From Bellilinea sp034411135 (GTDB taxonomy: Bacteria; Chloroflexota; Anaerolineae; Anaerolineales; Anaerolineaceae): a stretch of DNA of 64,000 nucleotides. Under the pieces are notes generated by a model that saw only the letters and a program-made list of their open reading frames with translations, was not told where the DNA came from and made no database searches. Each line of letters starts with the position of its first letter. Within the stretch, counting starts at the first letter, position 1. This document shows, piece after piece, positions 27,519 through 34,976 of this stretch. The DNA lies in assembly GCA_034411135.1 (NCBI GenBank), contig DAOUMN010000003.1, positions 124,001-188,000 on the forward strand, read 5' to 3'. Position numbers and translations under genes: made by a program.

Positions 27519-28691
27519 ATGAAAGCATCCGTCCTGCAGCAGCACCTGGCGCACGGCTTGGCGATCGTCTCCAAAGCCGTATCGCCACGCAGTACCCTGC
27601 CGGTGCTGGCAAACATTCTAATTGCCAGCGATGACCTCGCAGGCGCGCCCGCCAGCGGGCGACTGCGCCTTTCAGCCACCAACCTCGAACTGGGCATTAC
27701 CTGCTGGATTCCCGCCAGCATCGAAAACGCCGGTGCCATCACCGTCCCGGCGCGCATTTTCCAGGACCTGGTCAACACCCTGCCCAGCGACCGCATCGAA
27801 CTGACCCTGGACGCGCGCACCCAAACTCTCAACGTGCGCAGCGGCAGCAGCAACACCGACATCAAAGGCATCGATGCGCAGGAATTCCCGCCCATTCCGG
27901 TGCCCGACCTGGCGGAAGGCGTCAGCCTGAACGTGTCCGACTTCAAGGAGATGATCCAGCAGGTGGTCTTTGCTGCCTCCAGCGATGAAGCCCGCCCGGT
28001 GCTGCAGGGCGTGCTGCTCACCCTGCAGGAAGATCAGATCACCATGGCAGCCACCGACGGCTTCCGCATTTCGGTGCGCAAGGGACGCCTGAGCAACCCG
28101 GTGCGCCAGGCGGTTTCGGTGATCATCCCCGCCCGCGCGCTGACCGAACTGGCGCGCATTGCCCAGCCAGCACCCGGCGGGGCAGCCGCCGACAGTGAAC
28201 AAATCTTGACGATGAACGTCCCGCCCGGGCGCGGGCAGGTCATTTTCCACGTCAAGGATGCCGAACTGGTCTCGCAGTTGATTGACGGCAACTTTCCCGA
28301 TTACCGCGCCATCATCCCGCGTTCGTCCAAGACGCACACCGTGCTGTCTACCCCGGCGTTCCTCAAAGCCTGTAAGCAAGCCGAGATCATCGCCCGCGAG
28401 GGCAACAACGTAGTGCGCCTGAACATCCTGCCGCAGGATGACGCACCGGGAGTGATGGAAATTTCCGCCCAGTCGGAGGAGACCGGCGCCAGCGAGATCA
28501 AGGTAGATGCCAACATCGATGGCAGCCCGCTGCTGATTGCCTTCAACGTGCGTTTTCTGCGCGAGGTACTGGACGTGGTCAAGACCCCCTCGGTGGCGCT
28601 GGAAACCAACCAGAACAACACCCCGGCGACGATCAAGCCGATCGGCGATGACGATTTCCTGCATGTCATCATGCCGATGCACCTGGGCTGA
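27519..28691 (+). CDS. dnaN: DNA polymerase III beta subunit (sliding clamp)
   Basis: A 390-residue protein, close to the usual 365-390. It forms the ring-shaped dimer that tethers the replicative polymerase to DNA. Three repeated clamp folds can be followed (starting near residues 1, 130 and 255), with the family start MKASVLQQHLAHGLAIVSKA and the conserved end MPMHLG corresponding to the typical M-P-(M/V)-R-L. It is not beside dnaA here; a CRISPR array lies about 200 bases downstream. Confidence 0.96.
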   Translation: MKASVLQQHLAHGLAIVSKAVSPRSTLPVLANILIASDDLAGAPASGRLRLSATNLELGITCWIPASIENAGAITVPARIFQDLVNTLPSDRIELTLDARTQTLNVRSGSSNTDIKGIDAQEFPPIPVPDLAEGVSLNVSDFKEMIQQVVFAASSDEARPVLQGVLLTLQEDQITMAATDGFRISVRKGRLSNPVRQAVSVIIPARALTELARIAQPAPGGAAADSEQILTMNVPPGRGQVIFHVKDAELVSQLIDGNFPDYRAIIPRSSKTHTVLSTPAFLKACKQAEIIAREGNNVVRLNILPQDDAPGVMEISAQSEETGASEIKVDANIDGSPLLIAFNVRFLREVLDVVKTPSVALETNQNNTPATIKPIGDDDFLHVIMPMHLG

Positions 28692-28702
28692 GCCGCCGGT
28701 TT

Positions 28703-28758
28703 GCGTACCCCCCCTCAAAAAACGCCTCATTTAAGCCAAAAACGGGAGGGGGGTACGC
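28703..28758 (+). terminator. long hairpin after dnaN
   Basis: GCGTACCCCCCCTC (28703-28716) pairs with GAGGGGGGTACGC (28746-28758), with one bulged C. It starts 12 bases after the dnaN stop and separates dnaN transcription from the CRISPR leader. The 29-nt interior is AT-rich and contains A-runs; a classical U-tract does not follow. Confidence 0.5.
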
Positions 28759-28896
28759 AAAACATTTTAATGTGGCAGGCAAAATGAAATTTCATGCCCA
28801 AAACAACTTGTCAAAAGTGAAGGATGTGTGTAAAATCTGGCATAGATATGCCACCTTGCGCCATAAAGCCCGGCAAGTGGCAGGCAGGTGTGCAGT
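28759..28896 (+). promoter_or_regulatory. CRISPR leader with promoter and palindromes
   Basis: This AT-rich stretch abuts the first repeat. TTGTCA (28808-28813), a 17-base spacer and TAAAAT (28831-28836) form a good promoter reading into the array. TGGCATAGATATGCCA (28838-28853) is a perfect 16-bp palindrome immediately after the -10, and ATGAAATTTCAT (28784-28795) is a perfect 12-bp palindrome upstream of the -35. Location beside the least degenerate repeats supports leader identity and plus-strand orientation. Confidence 0.7.
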
Positions 28897-29674
28897 ATAC
28901 GAATCAATAAATGCCCGTTAGGGCATTAAGACAGAAGTTTTTGTACCGCAATATTCATTCATTCTAAATACGAATCAATAAATGCCCGTTAGGGCATTAA
29001 GACCTGAATAACAGGTGGCACATCAGCCGGACGGGCAAATAAATACGAATCAATAAATGCCCGTTAGGGCATTAAGACGTTTTGTCCCACGGTTCGGGGT
29101 AAGACCGAATATCTTATACGAATCAATAAATGCCCGTTAGGGCATTAAGACTTTTCCGCGGCGATCAGGACGGCTTCACGCAACTGATCAGATACGAATC
29201 AATAAATGCCCGTTAGGGCATTAAGACAAAATGGGTCGATAACAGAGGGAGATCAGCATTGGGGATACGAATCAATAAATGCCCGTTAGGGCATTAAGAC
29301 GTATGCCCGTTGATACGCGCTTTCAGACGTTTAAACTTGATACGAATCAATAAATGCCCGTTAGGGCATTAAGACCATCTTCTCGTCCGCCTGCTCGATC
29401 TCCGCCAGTATCTATGCGAATCAATAAATCCCCCCTGCGGGGGGACACGTGCCCGTTAGGGCATTAAGACATAGGCAGCCCATAGATAACTGAGCGCATA
29501 ACCGAACCCGCCTGAATACGAATCAATAAATGCCCCCTGCGGGGGGACACGTGCCCGTTAGGGCATTAAGACATAGGCAGCCCATAGATAACTGAGCGCA
29601 TAACCGAACCTGCCTGAATACGAATCAATAAATCCCCCCTGCGAGGGGACACGTGCCCGTTAGGGCGTTAAGAC
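28897..29674 (+). CRISPR. CRISPR array, 10 repeats and 9 spacers, with three 21-bp-expanded repeats at the distal end
   Basis: Repeats 1-7 are identical 36-mers: ATACGAATCAATAAAT, then GCCCGTTAGGGCATTAAGAC. Each has an ATGCCC-GTTA-GGGCAT hairpin. They start at 28897, 28968, 29043, 29116, 29192, 29265 and 29340. Repeats 8-10 (29414-29470, 29516-29572, 29618-29674) are 57 bp because about 21 bases, with core CCCCCCTGCGGGGGG and ACACGT, sit between the two halves. Spacers are 35, 39, 37, 40, 37, 39, 38, 45 and 45 bp. Spacers 8 and 9 differ at one base. No cas gene lies anywhere in the window, so effector type is unknown and the machinery must act in trans or be absent. Confidence 0.95.
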
Positions 29675-29685
29675 GCGTTGCGCGC

Positions 29686-29724
29686 ATCCCCTGCAGGGGT
29701 GCGTGTCCGTGAGGGGATTAAGAA
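29686..29724 (+). repeat. degenerate terminal CRISPR repeat of the expanded type
   Basis: Twelve bases after repeat 10, ATCCCCTGCAGGGGTGCGTG followed by TCCGTGAGGGGATTAAGAA aligns with the inner and right-hand parts of the expanded repeats: a C-run/TGC/G-run hairpin, a GTG-TCCG core and the terminal ATTAAGA. The left half is lost. It marks the leader-distal end of the array. Confidence 0.65.
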
Positions 29725-29725
29725 A

Positions 29726-29795
29726 ACCAGCCGCGTGGTGAGCCTGCCGAACCACGCGGCTGGTAGAAAGACATGCCCTTCGGCAGGCTCAGGGC
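29726..29795. repeat. pair of dispersed palindromic elements in opposite orientation
   Basis: ACCAGCCGCGTGGT (29726-29739) and its perfect complement (29751-29764) enclose loop GAGCCTGCCGA (29740-29750). A second unit on the opposite strand has stem GCCCT (29775-29779) and AGGGC (29791-29795) around TCGGCAGGCTC (29780-29790), the complement of GAGCCTGCCGA. The second unit supplies the last codons and stop of the dedA gene. Confidence 0.75.
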
Positions 29796-30451
29796 GCGCC
29801 TCCCGGCTGGGCAGCGGCTTTCTCGCGCCGTGCCTTGAGCGCCTCGATCACCGCCGGAAGCACCGAGATGAGCACAATGGCGATGATCACCAGCGAGAAA
29901 TTCTTCTCCACAAAGGGCAGCCCGCCGAAGAAATAGCCGCCCCACAAAAACAACGTTACCCACAGCACTCCGCCAATCACGTTGTAGGTCAAAAAGTAGG
30001 CGTAGCGCATCTTGCCCACACCGGCAACGAACGGCGCAAACGTGCGCACGATTGGCACAAAGCGCGCCAGCAGAATGGTTTTGCCGCCGTGCCGTTCGTA
30101 GAACTTTTGGGTGCGCTCCAGGTATTCGCGCTTGACCCAGCGCACGTCCTCGCGGAAGACGCGTGCACCGACGCGGTTGCCAATCCAGTAATTGGCGCTG
30201 TCACCCAGCACTGCCGCGCCCATCAACAGCAGCCACAGGGGTAAAATGTGCAGCGATCCGCGCGCCGAGAACGCGCCCGCCGCAAAGAGCAGCGAATCGC
30301 CGGGCAGGAAGGGCGTCACCACCAGCCCGGTCTCGATGAAGATGATGATAAACAGCACCGCGTAGGTGCCTGCCCCAACACTGCGGATGATCAGGTCGAG
30401 GTATTTATCGATGTGCAGGACAAAATCAACTGCCAGTTTGATCCATTCCAT
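29789..30451 (-). CDS. DedA family membrane protein
   Basis: A 220-residue polytopic protein of the DedA/SNARE-associated family (PF09335), lipid-scramblase/flippase-like proteins of the inner membrane. Visible family features: LFIIIFIETGLVVTPFLPGD near residues 34-53, then GDSANYWIGNRVG and FYERHGGKTILLARFVPIVR with the conserved R-F-x-P motif. Its start lies within the end of the PrsW gene (26-base overlap), so the two are translationally coupled. Its last residues are encoded by a palindromic repeat. Confidence 0.9.
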   Translation of the reverse strand: MEWIKLAVDFVLHIDKYLDLIIRSVGAGTYAVLFIIIFIETGLVVTPFLPGDSLLFAAGAFSARGSLHILPLWLLLMGAAVLGDSANYWIGNRVGARVFREDVRWVKREYLERTQKFYERHGGKTILLARFVPIVRTFAPFVAGVGKMRYAYFLTYNVIGGVLWVTLFLWGGYFFGGLPFVEKNFSLVIIAIVLISVLPAVIEALKARREKAAAQPGGAP

Positions 30452-31730
30452 TCAGACGCTCCTGAGCGGGGGATGAAACCTCGTCGTCCGGCAGGCTGGA
30501 TGCGCTCGCGGGAGGCGGCGGGGAGTCGAAAGCGCCCGCTGCCGCGCGGGGGCGCAGGCGGGCATTCATGAACGATAATAAAAACAGGTTGAACAGCGCC
30601 AGCAGTGCCAGCGCCAGCCATGCCAGCTGGTTCGGTGAGCCGCTTTCCACCGCCAGCCGCAGCGGCAATTGCGGCAGCGCCGGAGCCGCGCTGAGGATGG
30701 CAAACAGGTTCCAGGCGGCATGCAGCCCGACCGCCAGCAGGTAACCGCCCGCCAGGCGCACGAGGTGGCGGCGATCTTGCCAGAAGGACGCCATGCCCCA
30801 GCCCACCATGCCGGTGGTAGTCATGTGCAGCAGCACGCTGCCCACGCGCAGCACCAGGATCAGCGTTCCGCCACCGTCGCCCGCGCTGCTCAGCGCGTTG
30901 ATGTTCTCCCACAGTCCAAAGGCTGCCCCGCACAGCACCCCGCCCAAAAAACCCTGCGCAGGGGTCAGGCGGTCACCGGCGAACAGCCACAGCGCCAGCG
31001 GCTTGAGCAGTTCCTCCACCAGCGGGGTCAAACCGGCAATCAGGCTGATGAGCAGAGCAACCACAACCGGGTCGCCGAAGAGCAAATCGCTCAGCCGGGA
31101 GAGCAGCGCCGGGTCGAACTGTCCCTGGTTCATGCGCTCCATCAGCAGGTTCAGGCGCAGGGTCAATTCCGGGCGGCTGTTCAGGTATAGTGCCATGCCG
31201 ATGAAGTACACCACCAAACCAAAGAGCGATACCAGTAAAGTGACCGGGATGGTGACTACCAGCGAGAGAGCGGGAATACCCCAGGCGCGCGAATCCGGCA
31301 GCGGGTCGAGCCGCCGTCGGGCAAGCTCCAGCAGCCCCCAGACCGGTGCAACCGAGCCAGCCACCACCAGCGGGGGCAGCAGCAACCAGGCAAGCGCGGA
31401 CTGCTCGACGCTTTGGAAAAGCAGGGTGACCACCGCCCACAGCAGCAGCGCGGCGCTGATCTTTTTAAGTCCGCCGGATGCCCGCACCGCCGGGCGCGGG
31501 CGCATCACGGCAAACAAGGCGCGTGTGACCAGTGCGCCGACTAGTGCGCTGCTCCACGCCAGGTTGAAGAAGAAGACCGCCGAGTTGGACGGCATTTCCA
31601 TCAGTCGGGTGAGGAACAGCGCGCCTGCCAGCAGGGTGATCAGCGCGGCGCCAAATGCACACACCCCGCCAACCGTCAACAAGACGATCAGCAGCCAGTA
31701 ACGCCAGCCCGGTTCGGTGACTGCCTGCAT
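30426..31730 (-). CDS. PrsW family intramembrane metalloprotease
   Basis: A 434-residue membrane protein with about ten hydrophobic segments. The family motifs are intact: LTPLVEELLKPLALWLF (EE..K), AAFGLWENI (FGxxEN) and GLHAAWNLFAIL (H..WN). PrsW of Bacillus cleaves the anti-sigma factor RsiW at site 1. The substrate is unknown here, since no anti-sigma gene is nearby. The N-terminal 100 residues and an arginine-rich, Pro/Ser-rich tail are extensions to the core domain. It overlaps dedA. Confidence 0.85.
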   Translation of the reverse strand: MQAVTEPGWRYWLLIVLLTVGGVCAFGAALITLLAGALFLTRLMEMPSNSAVFFFNLAWSSALVGALVTRALFAVMRPRPAVRASGGLKKISAALLLWAVVTLLFQSVEQSALAWLLLPPLVVAGSVAPVWGLLELARRRLDPLPDSRAWGIPALSLVVTIPVTLLVSLFGLVVYFIGMALYLNSRPELTLRLNLLMERMNQGQFDPALLSRLSDLLFGDPVVVALLISLIAGLTPLVEELLKPLALWLFAGDRLTPAQGFLGGVLCGAAFGLWENINALSSAGDGGGTLILVLRVGSVLLHMTTTGMVGWGMASFWQDRRHLVRLAGGYLLAVGLHAAWNLFAILSAAPALPQLPLRLAVESGSPNQLAWLALALLALFNLFLLSFMNARLRPRAAAGAFDSPPPPASASSLPDDEVSSPAQERLNGMDQTGS

Positions 31731-31752
31731 GGCAAAGCCTCGCGAGGCGGGG

Positions 31753-33006
31753 TTATTTCTCCTCGATGGTTACGCTCAGCACCGTCGAGCCGGGCGGCAA
31801 ATCCGCCGGGGCGGCGCTGGCAGGGTCACGCGGGGTGAGCGACTGGGCAACGTCCATGCCTTCGATCACTTCGCCAAAAATGGTGTAGCCGCCGTCCAGC
31901 TGGGGCACTTCCTTATAGGTGATGAAGAACTGGCTGCCGTTGGTATCGGCTCCGGCGTTCGCCATACCCACCAGCCCGGCGCGGTCGAACTTGAGATCCG
32001 CCGAAATCTCGTTGGCAAACTGGTAGCCCGGTCCGCCAAAGCCGGTGCCGGAAGGATCGCCTGCCTGAGCAACGAAATCGGGCAGCACGCGGTGGAAGAT
32101 CATCCCATCGAAGTAGCCCATCTTCGCCAGGAAGACGAACGAATTGACCGCCAGGGGGGCTTTGTCGGCATACAGTTTGATCTTGATATCGCCCTTGTCG
32201 GTCTTGAGCGTGGCGGTGTACTGCTTGTCGGGTGAGGTGATCACCGGCGGGCACTGGTTGTACTGCCTGGAGCGCAGGTTAGCCAGTTTGAGAATGGCGT
32301 CCAGCGTGGCTGGGTCGTAGGGGACCTGGTCTTCGGGGACAAAGATCAGCTCGTTGTCAATAAAAATGTATAGCGAGGGCGTGCCCTGCAAGCCCATCGA
32401 AACGCCCTGCTGAAATGCGCCTTCCACTTTGCGCACCACCGCCTCGGTGTTCAGGTCGCGGCTGAAGCGGGCGGCATCCAGCCCAATGGTGGCGGCTTGC
32501 TCACCCAGCCATTTCTCGAAATCGGCTTTGCTTTGGGCGGTCCAGGTTTGCCAGTTGTTCTGGTCGAACAGCAGGTCGTGCATTTCCCAAAACTTGCCCT
32601 GCAGTCCGGCTGCTTCGGCAGCCTGGGCAGCCAGCAGGGCTTTGTCGTGCGAGGTGAGCGGGAAGTGGCGGAAAACCACCCGCACCTGATCGGGGTTGGC
32701 TTCCTCGAACTGCTTGAGCAGTTCGCCAGCCAGTGAGCAGTACGGACATTGGAAGTCGCTGTACTCAACCAGGGTCAAGCGGGCTTTTGCCGCGCCGCGC
32801 GACCAGTCGTCCGCGCTGATCGGCGGCAGTTTGACCGAAGCGGGATCGCGCGGGTCGGGGAAGATCGAGAACAGCGTGCACGCCATGGGGGGACCTTCTG
32901 GCAGGGCTTTGCGGGTGGGGGTGGGCTCGGCAGCCGGAGCAGCCGGGGCGCACGCCGCCAGCAGCAGGGCGACGATCAAAAGCATCCACAATCCAGTTTT
33001 ACGCAT
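31753..33006 (-). CDS. lipoprotein fusing a DsbA/thioredoxin-like domain to a cyclophilin peptidyl-prolyl isomerase
   Basis: A 417-residue lipoprotein (lipobox LLAAC, Cys19, then an Ala/Pro/Thr linker). Residues about 72-245 form a DsbA-like thioredoxin fold with active site CPYC (87-90) in EYSDFQCPYC and cis-Pro loop GTPSLYIF. Residues about 260-415 are a cyclophilin (FHRVLPDFVAQAGDP, then NGSQFFITYKEVPQLDGGYT and IFGEVIEGMDV). Both known activities are extracytoplasmic folding steps, disulfide exchange and prolyl isomerisation, so the protein looks like a combined folding factor. Both active sites look intact. The tmk gene lies 15 bases upstream on the same strand. Confidence 0.9.
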   Translation of the reverse strand: MRKTGLWMLLIVALLLAACAPAAPAAEPTPTRKALPEGPPMACTLFSIFPDPRDPASVKLPPISADDWSRGAAKARLTLVEYSDFQCPYCSLAGELLKQFEEANPDQVRVVFRHFPLTSHDKALLAAQAAEAAGLQGKFWEMHDLLFDQNNWQTWTAQSKADFEKWLGEQAATIGLDAARFSRDLNTEAVVRKVEGAFQQGVSMGLQGTPSLYIFIDNELIFVPEDQVPYDPATLDAILKLANLRSRQYNQCPPVITSPDKQYTATLKTDKGDIKIKLYADKAPLAVNSFVFLAKMGYFDGMIFHRVLPDFVAQAGDPSGTGFGGPGYQFANEISADLKFDRAGLVGMANAGADTNGSQFFITYKEVPQLDGGYTIFGEVIEGMDVAQSLTPRDPASAAPADLPPGSTVLSVTIEEK

Positions 33007-33021
33007 CAGAGAAGCACCTTT

Positions 33022-33639
33022 CTAAGGGAGATTCAGGCGCGCCAGAATGTTCTGGCGCAGCACGGTTTGCACCGCTTCGGCGGGCTGGCTGGCATCCACC
33101 ACCACCCAGCGCTGCGGATCGGCAGCCGCCAGCTGGCGATAACCCTGGCGCACACGGTGGTGAAAGTCCGCGTCGTAGGCGTCCAGCCGGTTCCATTCGC
33201 TGGCAGCCTGTTTGCGGCGCAGCCCCTCAAGCGGGTCGATATCGAGCAAAAAGGTCAGGTTGGGCTGCAGCCCGCCGGTGGCAAAATCGAGCAGGCGGCG
33301 CAACACGTCCAGCTCCACGCCATGACCGTAACCCTGGTAGGCAAGGGTCGAGTCGGCGTAGCGGTCGCACAGGATGACCTTGCCCTGCGCCAGCGCCGGG
33401 CGGATCACCTCCTCCACCAGCTGGGCGCGCGCGGCAAGGAAAAGCAAAATCTCGCTGCGTGGGTGCATGGCGGTATTGCCCAGGTTCATGAGAATCGCGC
33501 GCACCTGCTCGCTGATGGGCGTGCCGCCGGGTTCGCGCAGGGTGAGCGTCTGCCGCCCGGCTGCGCGCAAAAATTCCGCCAAAGCGTTGATCTGGGTGGT
33601 CTTGCCGCCGCCTTCGGGTCCTTCGAGGGTTATAAACAA
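33022..33639 (-). CDS. tmk: thymidylate kinase
   Basis: A 205-residue kinase making dTDP from dTMP, with P-loop LEGPEGGGKTTQ near residues 5-16, DR(Y/H) motif CDRYADSTLAYQGYG and LID-like segment FLLDIDPLEGLRRK. The longer frame to 33732 adds an unlike-family N-terminus. I set the start at a TTG (33637-33639), which gives the canonical (M)FITLEGPEG opening and has AAGGAG 11 bases upstream. It is first in a same-strand group with the folding lipoprotein. Confidence 0.92.
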   Translation of the reverse strand: MFITLEGPEGGGKTTQINALAEFLRAAGRQTLTLREPGGTPISEQVRAILMNLGNTAMHPRSEILLFLAARAQLVEEVIRPALAQGKVILCDRYADSTLAYQGYGHGVELDVLRRLLDFATGGLQPNLTFLLDIDPLEGLRRKQAASEWNRLDAYDADFHHRVRQGYRQLAAADPQRWVVVDASQPAEAVQTVLRQNILARLNLP

Positions 33640-33786
33640 GAAAAGCCGAACTCCTTGCGATCTGCAGCGCCTGTCATTGGATCGAATTGTACCAGAGAAA
33701 GCCGCCAGCGAAGCGGGGTAATCTTTGGTCAAGTTCTACGGGTGGATAGGATTAAAAAATGGGACTGGCAATCCCCCCGGCGGCTG

Positions 33787-33795
33787 TGTTACAAT
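33787..33795 (+). promoter_or_regulatory. extended -10 box for a leaderless HIT transcript
   Basis: TGTTACAAT (33787-33795) is an extended -10 element. Its hexamer (33790-33795) ends six bases before the ATG at 33802, so +1 coincides with the A of the start codon. Confidence 0.6.
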
Positions 33796-33801
33796 CTGCC
33801 C

Positions 33802-34293
33802 ATGGAGCATCTCTGGTCGCCGTGGCGCATGAAATACATCCAGCAAAATGATAAAGCCAACGACTGCGTCTTCTGCCTTGCCCCTCAACAAGCCGACAGT
33901 TCCGAAAATCTGATCATTGCCCGCGCCGAGCAGGCTTTTGTCATCCTCAATCGTTTCCCGTATACCAGTGGGCACATCATGGTGGTGCCGTTTGCCCACC
34001 AGCCCAGCCTGCCTCAGCTGGACGAAGCCACCCGGGCGGAGATGATGGAACTGGTCAACCGCGGTTTGCAGACGCTGCAGGCGGTTTATCAGCCGGAGGG
34101 CTTTAACCTGGGCGCTAACATCGGCGGTGTGGCAGGGGCGGGCATCGCCGAGCATTTTCACATTCACATCGTGCCGCGCTGGACGGGGGACACCAATTTC
34201 ATGTCTACCCTGGCGGGGACGCGCGTGCTGCCCGAAGCGCTGGAAGACAGTTACCGCCGCATTCGCGAGGGGTGGAAACAGCTCTTTTGGTGA
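33802..34293 (+). CDS. HIT family hydrolase/phosphorylase (Ap4A phosphorylase-like)
   Basis: A 163-residue protein with the histidine triad HFHIHIVPR (His118, 120, 122) and an N-terminal CVFC (Cys22, Cys25) zinc-type motif. MEHLWSPWRMKYI at the N-terminus is typical of the bacterial/actinobacterial Ap4A phosphorylase-like branch. It acts on dinucleoside polyphosphates or adenosine phosphates in the cytoplasm. The start is placed at 33802: a -10 box lies directly upstream and the longer frame is antisense to tmk. Confidence 0.92.
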   Translation: MEHLWSPWRMKYIQQNDKANDCVFCLAPQQADSSENLIIARAEQAFVILNRFPYTSGHIMVVPFAHQPSLPQLDEATRAEMMELVNRGLQTLQAVYQPEGFNLGANIGGVAGAGIAEHFHIHIVPRWTGDTNFMSTLAGTRVLPEALEDSYRRIREGWKQLFW

Positions 34294-34370
34294 GCGAAAA
34301 TACAGCCTAAGCGTTGCTCCCTGTGTTCTGCCTGCTCACACCGGCTGGCAAGCACACCAACACCACACCG

Positions 34371-34390
34371 GGCACCCCCGCGGGGTTGCC
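34371..34390 (+). terminator. hairpin after the HIT gene
   Basis: GGCACCCCCG (34371-34380) and CGGGGTTGCC (34381-34390) form a compact stem with one mismatch, 78 bases after the HIT stop and before the OsmC gene. No U-run follows, so this is a weak terminator call. Confidence 0.35.
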
Positions 34391-34426
34391 TCAACCATAA
34401 TCATTAACCATCTCCGGAGACTCAGT

Positions 34427-34843
34427 ATGGCATCTACTACCGTTAAGTGGATCGGCAGCAAGCAATTCGTCGGCATCGATTCGACCAACCATTCGGTCGT
34501 CCTGTCCACAGCGGACGAGGGGGTGGGTATGAAGCCCTCCGAACTGCTGCTGGTTGCCCTGTCCGCCTGCACGGCGGTGGACGTGGTCAATATTCTGCAA
34601 AAAAAGCGCATCGAGCTGACCTTTTTAGAGATCAAAGCCGAGGGCGTGCAGGACAGCGACCCGCCGTGGACCTTTCGCAAGATTCACCTGCTCTATCGCC
34701 TGGGCGGCAAAGGATTGACCGCGGCGGCGGTCGAACAAGCCATTCACCTGTCCGAGGAGAAGTACTGCTCGGTTTCCAACACGGTGCGCGGGGTGGCGGA
34801 GATCACCACCGCGTATGAATTGGTCGGCGAATCGGCGGGTTGA
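34427..34843 (+). CDS. OsmC/Ohr family protein
   Basis: A 138-residue protein from the ATG at 34427 with a CCGGAGA ribosome site. The two redox cysteines of the family are present: Cys48 in ALSACTAVDVV and Cys114 in EEKYCSVSN. OsmC/Ohr proteins reduce organic hydroperoxides using dihydrolipoyl or related thiols in the cytoplasm. The sequence is closer to the general OsmC-like branch than to Ohr. Confidence 0.9.
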   Translation: MASTTVKWIGSKQFVGIDSTNHSVVLSTADEGVGMKPSELLLVALSACTAVDVVNILQKKRIELTFLEIKAEGVQDSDPPWTFRKIHLLYRLGGKGLTAAAVEQAIHLSEEKYCSVSNTVRGVAEITTAYELVGESAG

Positions 34844-34962
34844 GCCGGGCGCGCGGGCAGAGGTCTGCCATGCGTATCCCCTTGGCACGCTTCGGCAAGC
34901 TGAGGCATGGATGGGGCTGGATTTAACCCTCTACTGTCAGCCTGAAAAGCTGCGCCGGGGAG

Positions 34963-34968
34963 TATAAT
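34963..34968 (+). promoter_or_regulatory. -10 box directly upstream of the GNAT start
   Basis: TATAAT (34963-34968) ends eight bases before the ATG at 34977, predicting a leader of two bases or fewer. No TG extension and no ribosome site are present. Confidence 0.5.
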
Positions 34969-34976
34969 GGTACGGT

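Noticed and set aside
29301..29339. A partial extra CRISPR repeat inside spacer 6 (TATGCCCGTTGATACG)
   Set aside because: Only an eight-base core (TGCCCGTT) matches and the flanks do not; spacing of the array is regular without it.
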